The notes beneath the pieces are model-generated. The model was not told the DNA's origin, did not search any database, and saw nothing but the letters and a program-made list of their open reading frames with translations. Source: JANSYL01 sp963921255 (lineage in GTDB: Bacteria; Pseudomonadota; Alphaproteobacteria; Rhodobacterales; Rhodobacteraceae). From it: a stretch of DNA of 64,000 bases. The stretch covers positions 186,001 to 250,000 of the forward strand of contig CAWUEW020000002.1 in NCBI GenBank assembly GCA_963921255.3, in the 5' to 3' direction. The translations under genes were made by a program, and so were the position numbers. Shown here piece by piece: positions 25,201 through 33,431 of the stretch (its first letter is position 1; each line of letters opens with the position of its first letter).

Positions 25201-25208
25201 GCCACCGT

Positions 25209-26255
25209 TCAAGATTTGTATCTCTCGATGGCACGAAAATAGGACTGGGTGATTTCGTGCCGCGAGAATTCGGATTTCAGTTTTGCCGCGCCATTCTCGA
25301 CCATGGCCGCCCGAAGCGCAGCGTCGTCGACGAGGGTTTGAATGCCACGTGCCAGCGCTTCGACGGAATGGTCCTCCAACAAGAGGCCGGTCTTTCCACT
25401 GTCGATCAGCCAACTGGGTCCCGGTGTCGGGCTGGACACAACCGGAACACCGCACAGCCACGCCTCCAGCACGACATTTCCGAGGACTTCGTGGGTTGAG
25501 GTGACACACACAAGGTCAGATTTCGCCACCCAGTCCAAAGGTCGTTGTGCCCAACCGGTAATCTGCAGACGGTCCCGCACCCCGAGGCGATCTGCCAAGG
25601 CCTCCAGCGCGGGTCGTTCTTCGCCGTCCCCGACAAGACACAGCGCCGTGCCGTCGACGCGGGACATCGCCTCAATCAGGGTGTCAAACCCCTTGAGCGC
25701 CACGAAGCGACCCGCGGCGCACAAGACGAAACTCTTGTCGGGCAAATCGAAGGACACCGAGGATGGGTCGGATTCATCCTCGCGCGGAAAGTTCGAAATA
25801 ATCTCGACCGCGCCCGGCCAACCAAGGGCCTCCAGACGGTCTTGCACGCCGGGCGTATTTCCGATGATGCAAGTCGCGCGCTCGAAATGCTTGGTATGTC
25901 GCGGGTAATCGCCAAGCCGGACCAGCTTGGCAACACCGGGGGCCGTGGGCAGCAATGTTGCGGCCTTGGGCATCCAGGCGATGACGGCGTCGGGCTTCCA
26001 ATCCCGCACCTGCCGATCCACCCACCGCTGCAGGAGCGCCCGCACCGGTGCCAATCGGGGGTAATTGGCTTGCTTCACATCACCCAGGGCTGCCACCTGT
26101 TCGAACCAGGTGCGTTTCGGGCGGATGAGAAACCGCTGCTCGACCCCGGCCTGCGCCATGCTTTGGCACAGCGACACGAAGAACCGCTCGGCGCCGCCTT
26201 CCTTTCCAAAGTGGATGTGCAAAACGCGTTTGGGTGTGGGTGCGTCGGTCTTCAT
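25209..26255 (-). CDS. Glycosyltransferase family 4 protein
   Basis: 348-aa GT-B-fold retaining glycosyltransferase. The N-terminal domain opens with 'RVLHIHFGKEGGAERFFVSLCQSM' (the usual 'GGAER' motif). The C-terminal GT4 domain has 'VLCAAGRFVALKGFDTLIEAM', 'LCLVGDGEERPALEALADRLGV' and the donor-binding 'STHEVLGNVVLEAWLCGVPVVSS' with the EX7E arrangement (Glu in 'HEVLGNVVLE'). The ATG at 26255 has GAGGG seven bases upstream and is preferred to an in-frame TTG at 26267. It lies downstream of the UDP-sugar dehydrogenase gene on the same strand, which supports a role in exopolysaccharide, capsule or LPS synthesis. The sugar transferred is unknown. Confidence 0.88.
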   Translation of the reverse strand: MKTDAPTPKRVLHIHFGKEGGAERFFVSLCQSMAQAGVEQRFLIRPKRTWFEQVAALGDVKQANYPRLAPVRALLQRWVDRQVRDWKPDAVIAWMPKAATLLPTAPGVAKLVRLGDYPRHTKHFERATCIIGNTPGVQDRLEALGWPGAVEIISNFPREDESDPSSVSFDLPDKSFVLCAAGRFVALKGFDTLIEAMSRVDGTALCLVGDGEERPALEALADRLGVRDRLQITGWAQRPLDWVAKSDLVCVTSTHEVLGNVVLEAWLCGVPVVSSPTPGPSWLIDSGKTGLLLEDHSVEALARGIQTLVDDAALRAAMVENGAAKLKSEFSRHEITQSYFRAIERYKS

Positions 26256-26363
26256 TGTCGCCCTCAAATGCGGCCAGCCGCAGTCGATCCGTCGTAGAAA
26301 GTCGCCGCCGTCGACGCAAGGGCCAAGCCCGCGCCGGACATCGGACCAAACCCGACCTCAGCG

Positions 26364-27638
26364 CTAAAGACGGAAGTCGCTGTCGTCCGGGCCAAAAACA
26401 CTTTTGAGATCCACGAAGACATGGTTGGCCGCGCCAAACCCTTTCAGCGCGCCAAGGCCCATGTCCCGGAACGCCGCGTGCGCGACCGCAAGGACCACGG
26501 CATCATACTGGCCCGCCTGCGGGCGTTCGACGAGGCTCAAGCCATATTCTGCCTTCGCCCGGTCTGCGTCGACCGTCGGGTCATGGACGTCGACGGCAAC
26601 GCCGTACTCGCTCAACTCTTCGACCACATCGACAACCCGGGTGTTCCGGATGTCCGGGCAGTTTTCCTTGAAGGCAAGACCAAGGATCAGGACCTTGGCA
26701 TCCGACACCTGGATCCGGGCCCCCAACATGACCTTGACGATCTGGCTGGCCACATAGGCCCCCATCCCGTCGTTGATGCGGCGACCCGCCAAAATAACCT
26801 CAGGGTGATAGCCAATCGCCTCGGCCTTGTGGGTCAGGTAGTACGGGTCCACGCCGATACAGTGCCCCCCGACCAGCCCCGGTCGGAACGGCAGAAAGTT
26901 CCATTTCGTTCCCGCGGCCCGCAGCACAGCCTCGGTATCAATGCACATACGATTGAAGATCAGCGAAAGCTCGTTGACCAAGGCGATGTTGAGATCACGT
27001 TGCGTGTTCTCGATCACCTTGGCGGCCTCGGCGACCCGGATGCTTTCGGCTTTGTGGGTGCCGGCCTGCACAATTTCGGCATAGAGCGCATCAACGGTAT
27101 CGGCGACCTCGGGCGTCGAGCCGGAGGTGACCTTCTTGATTGATGTCAGCCGGTTCGTTTTGTCGCCGGGATTGATACGCTCGGGGCTGTAACCGCAGAA
27201 GAAGTCGACGTTGAACTTCAGACCCGAAACGCGCTCCAAAACGGGCACACAGTCTTCTTCGGTGGCACCTGGATAGACCGTGCTTTCGTAGATGACGATA
27301 TCACCCTTTTTCAGGACCTCGCCAACGGTCTCGGACGCTTTGATCAGCGGCGTCAGATCGGGGCGTTTGTGCACATCAATCGGGGTGGGCACGGTCACGA
27401 TATAAATCTGCGCCGCGCGCAGATCATCGTGATTGTCCGTGACCATCAGACCGGTCGCTTGCCCCAGCTCTTCCGGATCCACTTCCAAGGTGTGGTCCCG
27501 ACCACGCCGCAACTCGGCAATGCGGGCCGAATTGACGTCGAAACCGATGACGTGGCGCGCCTTCCCGAACTCGACAGCAAGCGGCAGGCCCACATACCCC
27601 AACCCAATGACAGCGATCGTCGCTTGCGTATCGGTCAT
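26364..27638 (-). CDS. UDP-N-acetylhexosamine 6-dehydrogenase (TviB/WbpA-like)
   Basis: 424-aa nucleotide-sugar dehydrogenase that oxidises C6 of a UDP-HexNAc to the uronic acid with two NAD+. The NAD-binding motif 'VIGLGYVGLPLA' is at residues 10-21. 'CGYSPERINPGDKTNRLTSI' at 148-167 is the block typical of the WbpA/TviB group rather than of UDP-glucose dehydrogenases. The catalytic Cys260 lies in 'GGHCIGVDPYYL', and 'LGLAFKENCPDIRNTRVVDVV' is the C-terminal domain signature. GGAAGACGGG precedes the ATG at 27638; the frame is open to 27725 but without support. It should supply an acidic sugar to the glycosyltransferase encoded next. The exact epimer (Glc or Gal) cannot be told. Confidence 0.9.
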   Translation of the reverse strand: MTDTQATIAVIGLGYVGLPLAVEFGKARHVIGFDVNSARIAELRRGRDHTLEVDPEELGQATGLMVTDNHDDLRAAQIYIVTVPTPIDVHKRPDLTPLIKASETVGEVLKKGDIVIYESTVYPGATEEDCVPVLERVSGLKFNVDFFCGYSPERINPGDKTNRLTSIKKVTSGSTPEVADTVDALYAEIVQAGTHKAESIRVAEAAKVIENTQRDLNIALVNELSLIFNRMCIDTEAVLRAAGTKWNFLPFRPGLVGGHCIGVDPYYLTHKAEAIGYHPEVILAGRRINDGMGAYVASQIVKVMLGARIQVSDAKVLILGLAFKENCPDIRNTRVVDVVEELSEYGVAVDVHDPTVDADRAKAEYGLSLVERPQAGQYDAVVLAVAHAAFRDMGLGALKGFGAANHVFVDLKSVFGPDDSDFRL

Positions 27639-27813
27639 ATCCCGTCTTCCACCTGTCGATGCTTCTGCGCAACGCCGCACTTCATGGACTGTCGTATCGG
27701 ACCGCACGGATGACAGCCAGCCCAATCATGCGTTGAAGATTGCGACGGCCCCGGACCTTTCTCCTGCCACACAAGGCGGTGTGCGCCGCGATGTATTGAG
27801 CCGAATGGTCTGT

Positions 27814-28998
27814 CTACGTTGTGCGCGGGCGGCTCCGAGCCGCCAAAGCGGCCTGCGCCACGTCCGCTTCGATCGCTTGGGGCAGCGGATGCAGACCGTC
27901 GGGTGGGGCCGCATACGCATCCGAAAGGATCCAGGCCATGCCGGCCAGCATGATGGCCGAAAACGGATCGAACGCATCCGATGTTCGGAACCCACCTGCG
28001 CCCGACAAATTGAGCAGGCTACCACGGTTAAGCAGGTAGAACCCGCCATGTGGCGTTTCGATCTCATGGACGCCGTCGATCAACGCGCGATGTGGCAGGG
28101 CGAACGCGGCCGTCGTATCGATTTCGTCCGCCGAATGACCGACATTTAACACCACTGCCCCTGGGCGAAGCTGCGCGAATTCTGCCGACGTCAGAATGCC
28201 TGACTTCCCCGTGGCCGTCACAACAATATCCGCCTGCGCGAGACCCTCGTTCATGGCAAGCACGTCACAGCCCGCGTGCAGGGCCTTCATCGCCCGCACC
28301 GGATCCCGTTCCACGACGGACACGACGGCCCCGAGGCTCTTGGCGCGTTCGGCCACGCCCGCGCCCACGGGGCCGTACCCGATCACCAGCACGCGCCGTC
28401 CAAACAGCGTGATGCCGGTCAACGCCGTAAAGGCAGGCCACGTCGCGTCGCCCACGTGGTGCCGGTTGTGAAGGTCATCCTTGATCGCCACCGCGTTCCA
28501 ATCGAACACGGGGAACGTCAGGGCCAGTCCCTTGATCCGTTCGATGCCTGTCGTCGTCGCCTCCAACGCGCCGCGGGGCCGGACCCCGCGCCGAACGCAG
28601 GCCGTGATCAATTCGCCGCCCATGTCGCACACAACGTCGGGTGCCCGATCTGCGAACGCATCCAAATGGGCCCGGTAGTCACCGGACGTCTCGTCGCCGG
28701 AATACACCTCGGCCCCAAGGTCCATAAGGTGCGCTACCACATCTGGATTTGTGCTGTGCGCGTTGCAGGCGCCAACCCACACGCGGGCGCCTGCCGCGAT
28801 CAGCGGCTCGATGATCAAGATGGTGTTCGGGGTCAAATGCATCCAGCCGCACACCGTGGTGCCGCGCAGATCCTGGGATTGCAGGCGGCGCGCGTAGTGT
28901 TCGGTGACAGGGTGGATGCGTCGCACCCACTCGAGACCGCGGCGCGGGTCAGGTTTGCCTGCTTTCGAACGGTCCATGCCACTTGCCCCCGTGCGCAT
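27814..28998 (-). CDS. S-adenosyl-L-homocysteine hydrolase-like protein (divergent)
   Basis: 394 aa, shorter than typical bacterial AHCY (about 430-470). The substrate domain has 'WMHLTPNTILIIEPLIAAGA' and 'NAHSTNPDVVAHL', recognisable versions of the 'HMTxQTA...NxxSTQD' blocks. The NAD domain has 'GRRVLVIGYGPVGAGVAERAKSLGA'. The conserved 'LDDGGD' appears as 'CDMGGE'. The C-terminal tail ends 'AALAARSRPRTT' and lacks the usual terminal 'KPxxYRY' that reaches the partner subunit's NAD site. It is therefore probably a paralogue with another substrate. An ATG at 28977 with GGGGGC upstream is an alternative start. It is divergent from the amidohydrolase cassette and lies upstream of the dehydrogenase gene on the same strand. 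Confidence 0.75.
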   Translation of the reverse strand: MRTGASGMDRSKAGKPDPRRGLEWVRRIHPVTEHYARRLQSQDLRGTTVCGWMHLTPNTILIIEPLIAAGARVWVGACNAHSTNPDVVAHLMDLGAEVYSGDETSGDYRAHLDAFADRAPDVVCDMGGELITACVRRGVRPRGALEATTTGIERIKGLALTFPVFDWNAVAIKDDLHNRHHVGDATWPAFTALTGITLFGRRVLVIGYGPVGAGVAERAKSLGAVVSVVERDPVRAMKALHAGCDVLAMNEGLAQADIVVTATGKSGILTSAEFAQLRPGAVVLNVGHSADEIDTTAAFALPHRALIDGVHEIETPHGGFYLLNRGSLLNLSGAGGFRTSDAFDPFSAIMLAGMAWILSDAYAAPPDGLHPLPQAIEADVAQAALAARSRPRTT

Positions 28999-29314
28999 CC
29001 TTCCGCCACGACCCAGTGACCGTTGAGGTTAGGCGCGCTCGACCCGCTTGTGTATGCGAATTCCAGCACAAGCTGCATTCCGAAAACCCCACAGGCCGCG
29101 ACCCGTGAGCCGGAGCGCCCGCATGTCGCACGAAACGACCGGTGTTCAACTGTTGCAGGGTCCAGCGCTCTGTGGCATCGTTTGCGCGTTCTCTGGCACA
29201 GATATTAGGGCCGCAAACCGTCCAATTTTGGAAGGGTCGGCAGATCGTGCGGATCGCAACCTCGGCATGTGAATTGATGGATATGCGCCCGGTGTTTGGC
29301 CGCGGGGCCGCGCT
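28999..29314. other. Divergent intergenic region
   Basis: 316 bp between the SAH-hydrolase-like gene (minus) and the amidohydrolase gene (plus). It must hold both promoters. I see no convincing consensus promoter, palindrome or small gene; short frames crossing it have no ribosome sites or recognisable products. Confidence 0.4.
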
Positions 29315-30565
29315 GTGACGGCCAACACGGATATCGTCCGCCTATCGGAGGTCGGGGTCCCCGCGACCCTGGTCGACGAGCCCCACAGCTTTGGCGGAAC
29401 GTCGGTCGGCGACCTTCTGTGCGGGACGCTTGTGGTTCAGCACGGCCGCCTTGCACGGCTCGAGCCCGATCCCGACCTGACGCGGGTGTCGCGGATTGTC
29501 CTGCCGGGGTTGGTCGAGGCCCATGTGCATCTCGACAAATGTCACACGGTTGAACGCTGCGTGGATGTGGGCGGCGATCTGGCTGCGGCCATCGCAGCCC
29601 AGACCCGGGACAAGACCCTGTGGTCGGAGGACGATCTGCGCGCTCGGGCCAAACGCGGCCTTGGCGAACTGATCGCATCTGGCTGTCGCGTCGTCCGAAG
29701 CCACGTGGACTGGGGCACAGGCACCGGAGAGCCGCCCCATCCGCTCGCCTGGGGCGTCTTGGGGGAGCTGGCCGAAGACGCCTCCGCGCACGGCATTGTC
29801 GTGCAGCGCGCCGCGTTGACCAGCATCGACGAGATGGGGGATGCCCAACGCGCAGAAACCGTGGCGCGCATCGTCGCTGCGTCCGGCGACGTTCTGGGCA
29901 GCTTTCTGCTACGGCAGCCCAACCGGATAGACGGGCTTCGCAATCTGTTTGCCCTGGCCGATCGCTTTGGGTTGGCATTGGATTTCCACGTCGACGAGGG
30001 GCTTGATCCCAATCTTGACGGGTTGGAACTGATCGCGGATGTCGCGGCAGACACGGGATTTGAAGGCCCGATCCTGTGTGGCCACGCCTGTAGCCTCGCA
30101 TCCCGAACCAAGACCGACGTGGCCCGAATTGCCGACAAGCTTGCCGCCGCCGGGATCGCGGTTGCCGCGTTGCCGGCCACCAATCTCTATTTGCAGGGCC
30201 GGCGCAGCGGCACACCGGATCGGCGCGGCCTGACACGCCTGCACGAATTGGCCGCGCGCGGTGTGGATGTCGTGATCGGCACCGACAATGTCCGCGATGC
30301 GTTCTGTCCCGTTGGGCGGCACGATCCGCTTTACACTCTGTCCCTCGCCGTTTTGGCCGGGCATCTCGATCCACCCTACGGCCCGCACCTCAAGACCATC
30401 ACGTCGGCAGCGCGGCGCGCGCTTGGTCTGTCGGATCTGCCGGTCGATGGCGCGTCTGTGTCGGACATCCTGTGCTTTGAGACGGCCAGTCTGTCCGGTC
30501 TCATCGCCGACCCGCCCGCCCCCATCCCACTTTCCAAAGTCTCCGGAGCCACCCATGCCGAATGA
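29315..30565 (+). CDS. Cytosine deaminase-like metal-dependent amidohydrolase
   Basis: 416-aa TIM-barrel amidohydrolase of the cytosine-deaminase/CodA group. The first metal pair is H70-x-H72 in 'VEAHVHLDKCHT'. Later blocks are 'RSHVDWG', 'DFHVDEGLDP' (His plus catalytic Glu), 'LCGHACSL' and 'VVIGTDNVRDAF' (the final metal Asp). These are the CodA-type residues, so deamination or ring opening of an N-heterocycle is likely. The start is a GTG at 29315; no strong Shine-Dalgarno sequence is seen. The last 11 bases overlap the next gene, indicating an operon with the FAD oxidase, dioxygenase and DUF2165 genes. The natural substrate is unknown. Confidence 0.85.
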   Translation: MTANTDIVRLSEVGVPATLVDEPHSFGGTSVGDLLCGTLVVQHGRLARLEPDPDLTRVSRIVLPGLVEAHVHLDKCHTVERCVDVGGDLAAAIAAQTRDKTLWSEDDLRARAKRGLGELIASGCRVVRSHVDWGTGTGEPPHPLAWGVLGELAEDASAHGIVVQRAALTSIDEMGDAQRAETVARIVAASGDVLGSFLLRQPNRIDGLRNLFALADRFGLALDFHVDEGLDPNLDGLELIADVAADTGFEGPILCGHACSLASRTKTDVARIADKLAAAGIAVAALPATNLYLQGRRSGTPDRRGLTRLHELAARGVDVVIGTDNVRDAFCPVGRHDPLYTLSLAVLAGHLDPPYGPHLKTITSAARRALGLSDLPVDGASVSDILCFETASLSGLIADPPAPIPLSKVSGATHAE

Positions 30566-31970
30566 CCCCGCCCCGACCCCGGATTGGGCCCAGATCGCCC
30601 TGGCGCTCGCCCCTGTCGAAGTTCTCGATGATCCGGTCACCATCAAGAAACGCAGCCGTGATTTCTTTTGGTATTCACCCATCCTCAACGCCGAACTGCG
30701 GCGCAGCTTTGGGGATCTGGTTGCGCGTCCGAAAAGTGCCAACGAAATGGCACACTGCCTGGCCGTCGCCTACGCGCATGACGTGCCGGTCGTCTTGCGC
30801 GGCGGTGGCACGGGGAATTACGGACAGGCCGTGCCGCTGCACGGCGGGCTCATCATCGAAACGACCGCCATGAACAAGGTGCTGGAAATCGGCGATGGGT
30901 ATGTGCGGGCCGAGGCCGGTGCGTTGATGGAAGACGTGAACGCCGCACTGATGGCCAAAGGATGGGAAATGGCCATGTTCCCTTCGACCCAGGACATTGC
31001 GACCATTGGCGGGTTTGTCGCCGGCGGGAGCGCGGGGATCGGCTCCATCGCGAACGGTCCGCTGCGTGAAAACGGCAATATCATGCAACTCAAGGCGCTC
31101 TCCATGGAGAAGGAACCGGTCGAGCACGTGTTCGATGCCGACGAGGCCCTGCGCATTCATCATGCCTGGGGGTTGAATGGCGCCATCACAGAGGTGACGC
31201 TGCGCACCGTCCCGACCGAGGACTGGGTGGGCTGCATGGCCGGGTTCGACAGCTATCGCGATGCCTACGCCGCGGGATATGCGCTGGCGTCCGCGTCGGA
31301 CGACCTGATCGCACGCAAGCTCTGCTCGGTCTGCGACGCCCGTATCGCGGCCTATTTTCCGCGGCTTGAGGCGCATGTCCCAAAAGGGCGCCACCTGCTG
31401 GTTACGTTGATCCCGCGCGACCACCTCGGGGCCTTTACCGCGCTCGTCGAAGGTCAAAACGGCATCGTGCATCTGGCAATGGACGAGGCGACGCTGGATG
31501 CCGAAAAGATCCCGCATGTCTTCAACTTCGCCTACAACCACACCACGCTGCAGGTGCTGAAATCGGACCGCTCGGCGACATATCAGCAGATCGGCGTCCC
31601 TGACCCGTCCGACGCCGATGCGGTTGCCAAGGTGCATGAGGCGCTTGGCGACGATGTCTGGCCGCATCACGAATTCACCCGGGGCAGCGGGCAGATCTAT
31701 GCCGCCGATCTGCCCATCATCTGGTTCAAAAGCGCCGAACGGCTGGCCGAAATCAACGCCATCTACGAGGCGCATGAGCACATCGTCTATGACGCCCATG
31801 TCAACGTCATCGAGGGCAATCACATGCAGCCGGATTACCGTCATCTCGCTTGGAAAAAACGGCTCGATCCCAAAGGGTTGATGAATCCGGGCAAATCCCG
31901 CGCCTGGGAGGAGGTTCGGCATCTGACCGCGGACGAGATCGAAGCGCTCGGCACCGCGGCGGACGCATAG
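30555..31970 (+). CDS. FAD-binding oxidase/dehydrogenase (PCMH / GlcD-like family)
   Basis: 471-aa flavoprotein with the vanillyl-alcohol-oxidase-type FAD domain. 'VPVVLRGGGTGNYGQAVPLHGGLIIE' and 'EMAMFPSTQDIATIGGFVAGGSAGIGSI' are the pyrophosphate- and isoalloxazine-binding blocks (residues about 75-165). The C-terminal substrate domain ends with 'RLDPKGLMNPGKSRAW', the usual 'DPxGxxNPGK' motif. The ATG at 30555 has CGGAG upstream and overlaps the previous gene by 11 bases. No covalent-FAD His is obvious. The family oxidises 2-hydroxy acids, alcohols or heterocycles; here it would act between the amidohydrolase and the TauD-like enzyme in an unknown catabolic route. Confidence 0.85.
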   Translation: MPNDPAPTPDWAQIALALAPVEVLDDPVTIKKRSRDFFWYSPILNAELRRSFGDLVARPKSANEMAHCLAVAYAHDVPVVLRGGGTGNYGQAVPLHGGLIIETTAMNKVLEIGDGYVRAEAGALMEDVNAALMAKGWEMAMFPSTQDIATIGGFVAGGSAGIGSIANGPLRENGNIMQLKALSMEKEPVEHVFDADEALRIHHAWGLNGAITEVTLRTVPTEDWVGCMAGFDSYRDAYAAGYALASASDDLIARKLCSVCDARIAAYFPRLEAHVPKGRHLLVTLIPRDHLGAFTALVEGQNGIVHLAMDEATLDAEKIPHVFNFAYNHTTLQVLKSDRSATYQQIGVPDPSDADAVAKVHEALGDDVWPHHEFTRGSGQIYAADLPIIWFKSAERLAEINAIYEAHEHIVYDAHVNVIEGNHMQPDYRHLAWKKRLDPKGLMNPGKSRAWEEVRHLTADEIEALGTAADA

Positions 31971-31980
31971 GAGAGGCAAG

Positions 31981-32874
31981 ATGGTTGAGTTCACCACAAC
32001 CCCATTGACGGATACGTTCGGCGTCGAAGTCCACGGATTGAACATCATGCATGTGTCCGAGGGCCCGTCCTTTGACGCGGTTCGTGCGCTGTTTGAAGAG
32101 CACTCGGCCGTGCTGTTCCGCGCTCAGGACATGACAGGCGAGAAGCACATGGAACTGGCCGCCCTGTTCGGACCGATCGAAGACCGTCAAGCCGACGAGC
32201 GCAAACCCGGCGAGGCATTCAAGATCCCCGAGGTGTCGAATGTGCGCGAGGATGGCAGCACCAGCGCAGAAATGGACCTTCACACCCTGAACCTGAAATC
32301 CAACTTCCTGTGGCATTCCGACAGCACCTTTCTGCCGGTCCCCTCGCTTGTGAATATCCGGACCGCCCGGATCGTCACGACAGAAGGCGGCGCAACCGAG
32401 CTGGCGTCGACCCGTGCCGCGTGGGCCCAAATGCCGCCAGACCTGAAAGCCCGGATCGAAGGGCGCGGCATCTGGCACCGCTACAGCCATTCGCGAAAGA
32501 AAATCTCGGAAGAGCTTTCCAAGCTGCCGATGTTCAACAAATGGCCCGACCAGCATTGGAAATCGGTTTGGACCAATCCCATCAACGGGCACGAGGCGCT
32601 TTACCTCGCCAGCCACGCCTTCCTCGTCGATGGCTACGATGAAGCAGAAAGCGCTGCATTGTTGGACGAATTGATCGCGTTCTGCACACAGTCCCGGTTT
32701 GTATACGCCCATCGGTGGGGCGTCGGCGACATCCTGCTTTGGGACCAGCGCGCCGTGATGCACCGTGGGACACCGTGGCCCTACGAGCAGCCGCGAAAAC
32801 TGGCCAGCATCTGCTCCAGCGTGCGCGACGGCGACGGGCTCCCGCAGATGCGGGTCGAGGCGATGGAGGTGTGA
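31981..32874 (+). CDS. TauD/TfdA-family Fe(II)/2-oxoglutarate dioxygenase
   Basis: 297-aa non-haem iron dioxygenase. The facial triad is visible: H112-x-D114 in 'WHSDSTF' and distal H261 in 'AVMHRGTPW', with R272 as the 2-oxoglutarate carboxylate ligand. The family hydroxylates substrates such as taurine or aryloxyalkanoates and often cleaves C-S, C-O or C-N bonds. GGAGAGG precedes the ATG, 10 bp after the FAD oxidase gene. The stop shares one base with the start of the DUF2165 gene. It belongs to a four-gene cassette whose substrate is not recognisable from sequence alone. Confidence 0.88.
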   Translation: MVEFTTTPLTDTFGVEVHGLNIMHVSEGPSFDAVRALFEEHSAVLFRAQDMTGEKHMELAALFGPIEDRQADERKPGEAFKIPEVSNVREDGSTSAEMDLHTLNLKSNFLWHSDSTFLPVPSLVNIRTARIVTTEGGATELASTRAAWAQMPPDLKARIEGRGIWHRYSHSRKKISEELSKLPMFNKWPDQHWKSVWTNPINGHEALYLASHAFLVDGYDEAESAALLDELIAFCTQSRFVYAHRWGVGDILLWDQRAVMHRGTPWPYEQPRKLASICSSVRDGDGLPQMRVEAMEV

Positions 32875-33359
32875 TGGACACGATCCTGCTTTTGGTCGAA
32901 GCGGCGCTGGTCGCGGCGCTTGGCACCTGGATGGCTGTCGCGGTCTATGACAATTGGCGCCACGCCAAGCTGAACCGCGAAGCGGTGGCAATGGTGATGC
33001 GCTTCGACATCATGGAACGGGAATATCCCGACGACTACCAGATCGTTGCCCACCGCAAGGTGACCAACGAGGCGACCATCACGTTCCTGTTTCAGGTGAT
33101 CCGATTGGCCGAAACCCTGGCGGCGGTGCTCCTGTTCGGTGCGGCCTTTGGCTTGCTTGGTGCCGCGTTTGGCACCTTCACCGCAGAAGCCGCCACCGTG
33201 TTTGCGATCCTCGCTTGCGCCTTCTTCACGCTCATCTGGGCGGGCTTCATCATCGGCGGCAATTATTTCCACTACTACTATTGCCACCAGTGGGGTCAGT
33301 CGAACCACTTCATGTTCATGTATTGGGGGTTCTTCGTCATGTTGGTCCTCATGCTCTGA
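32874..33359 (+). CDS. DUF2165 family predicted small integral membrane protein
   Basis: 161 aa with about four membrane helices (residues about 2-22, 65-90, 100-125 and 138-160). The pattern 'AHRKVTNEATITFLFQVIRLAETLAAVLLFGA' and the C-terminal 'IWAGFIIGGNYFHYYYCHQW' match the DUF2165 layout ('YRAITSPALHH..., IGGEWF..W.S..WN'). The start codon overlaps the dioxygenase stop (TGATG), so it is translationally coupled. The function of this family is unknown; coupling to cytoplasmic catabolic enzymes suggests a transporter or membrane accessory role, which is inference only. Confidence 0.75.
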   Translation: MDTILLLVEAALVAALGTWMAVAVYDNWRHAKLNREAVAMVMRFDIMEREYPDDYQIVAHRKVTNEATITFLFQVIRLAETLAAVLLFGAAFGLLGAAFGTFTAEAATVFAILACAFFTLIWAGFIIGGNYFHYYYCHQWGQSNHFMFMYWGFFVMLVLML

Positions 33360-33381
33360 CCGACCGGCGCCGGACCATGAA

Positions 33382-33406
33382 AAGGGCCGCCCGATGGGCG
33401 GCCCTT
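33382..33406. terminator. Strong bidirectional terminator hairpin
   Basis: AAGGGCCGCCC (33382-33392) and GGGCGGCCCTT (33396-33406) form a perfect 11-bp stem with a GAT loop. It sits between the convergent DUF2165 gene and the ABC substrate-binding-protein gene. A-rich flank on one side and T's on the other suit termination in both directions. Confidence 0.8.
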
Positions 33407-33431
33407 CCTCGTTCATCGGTGCGGTCCCGGG

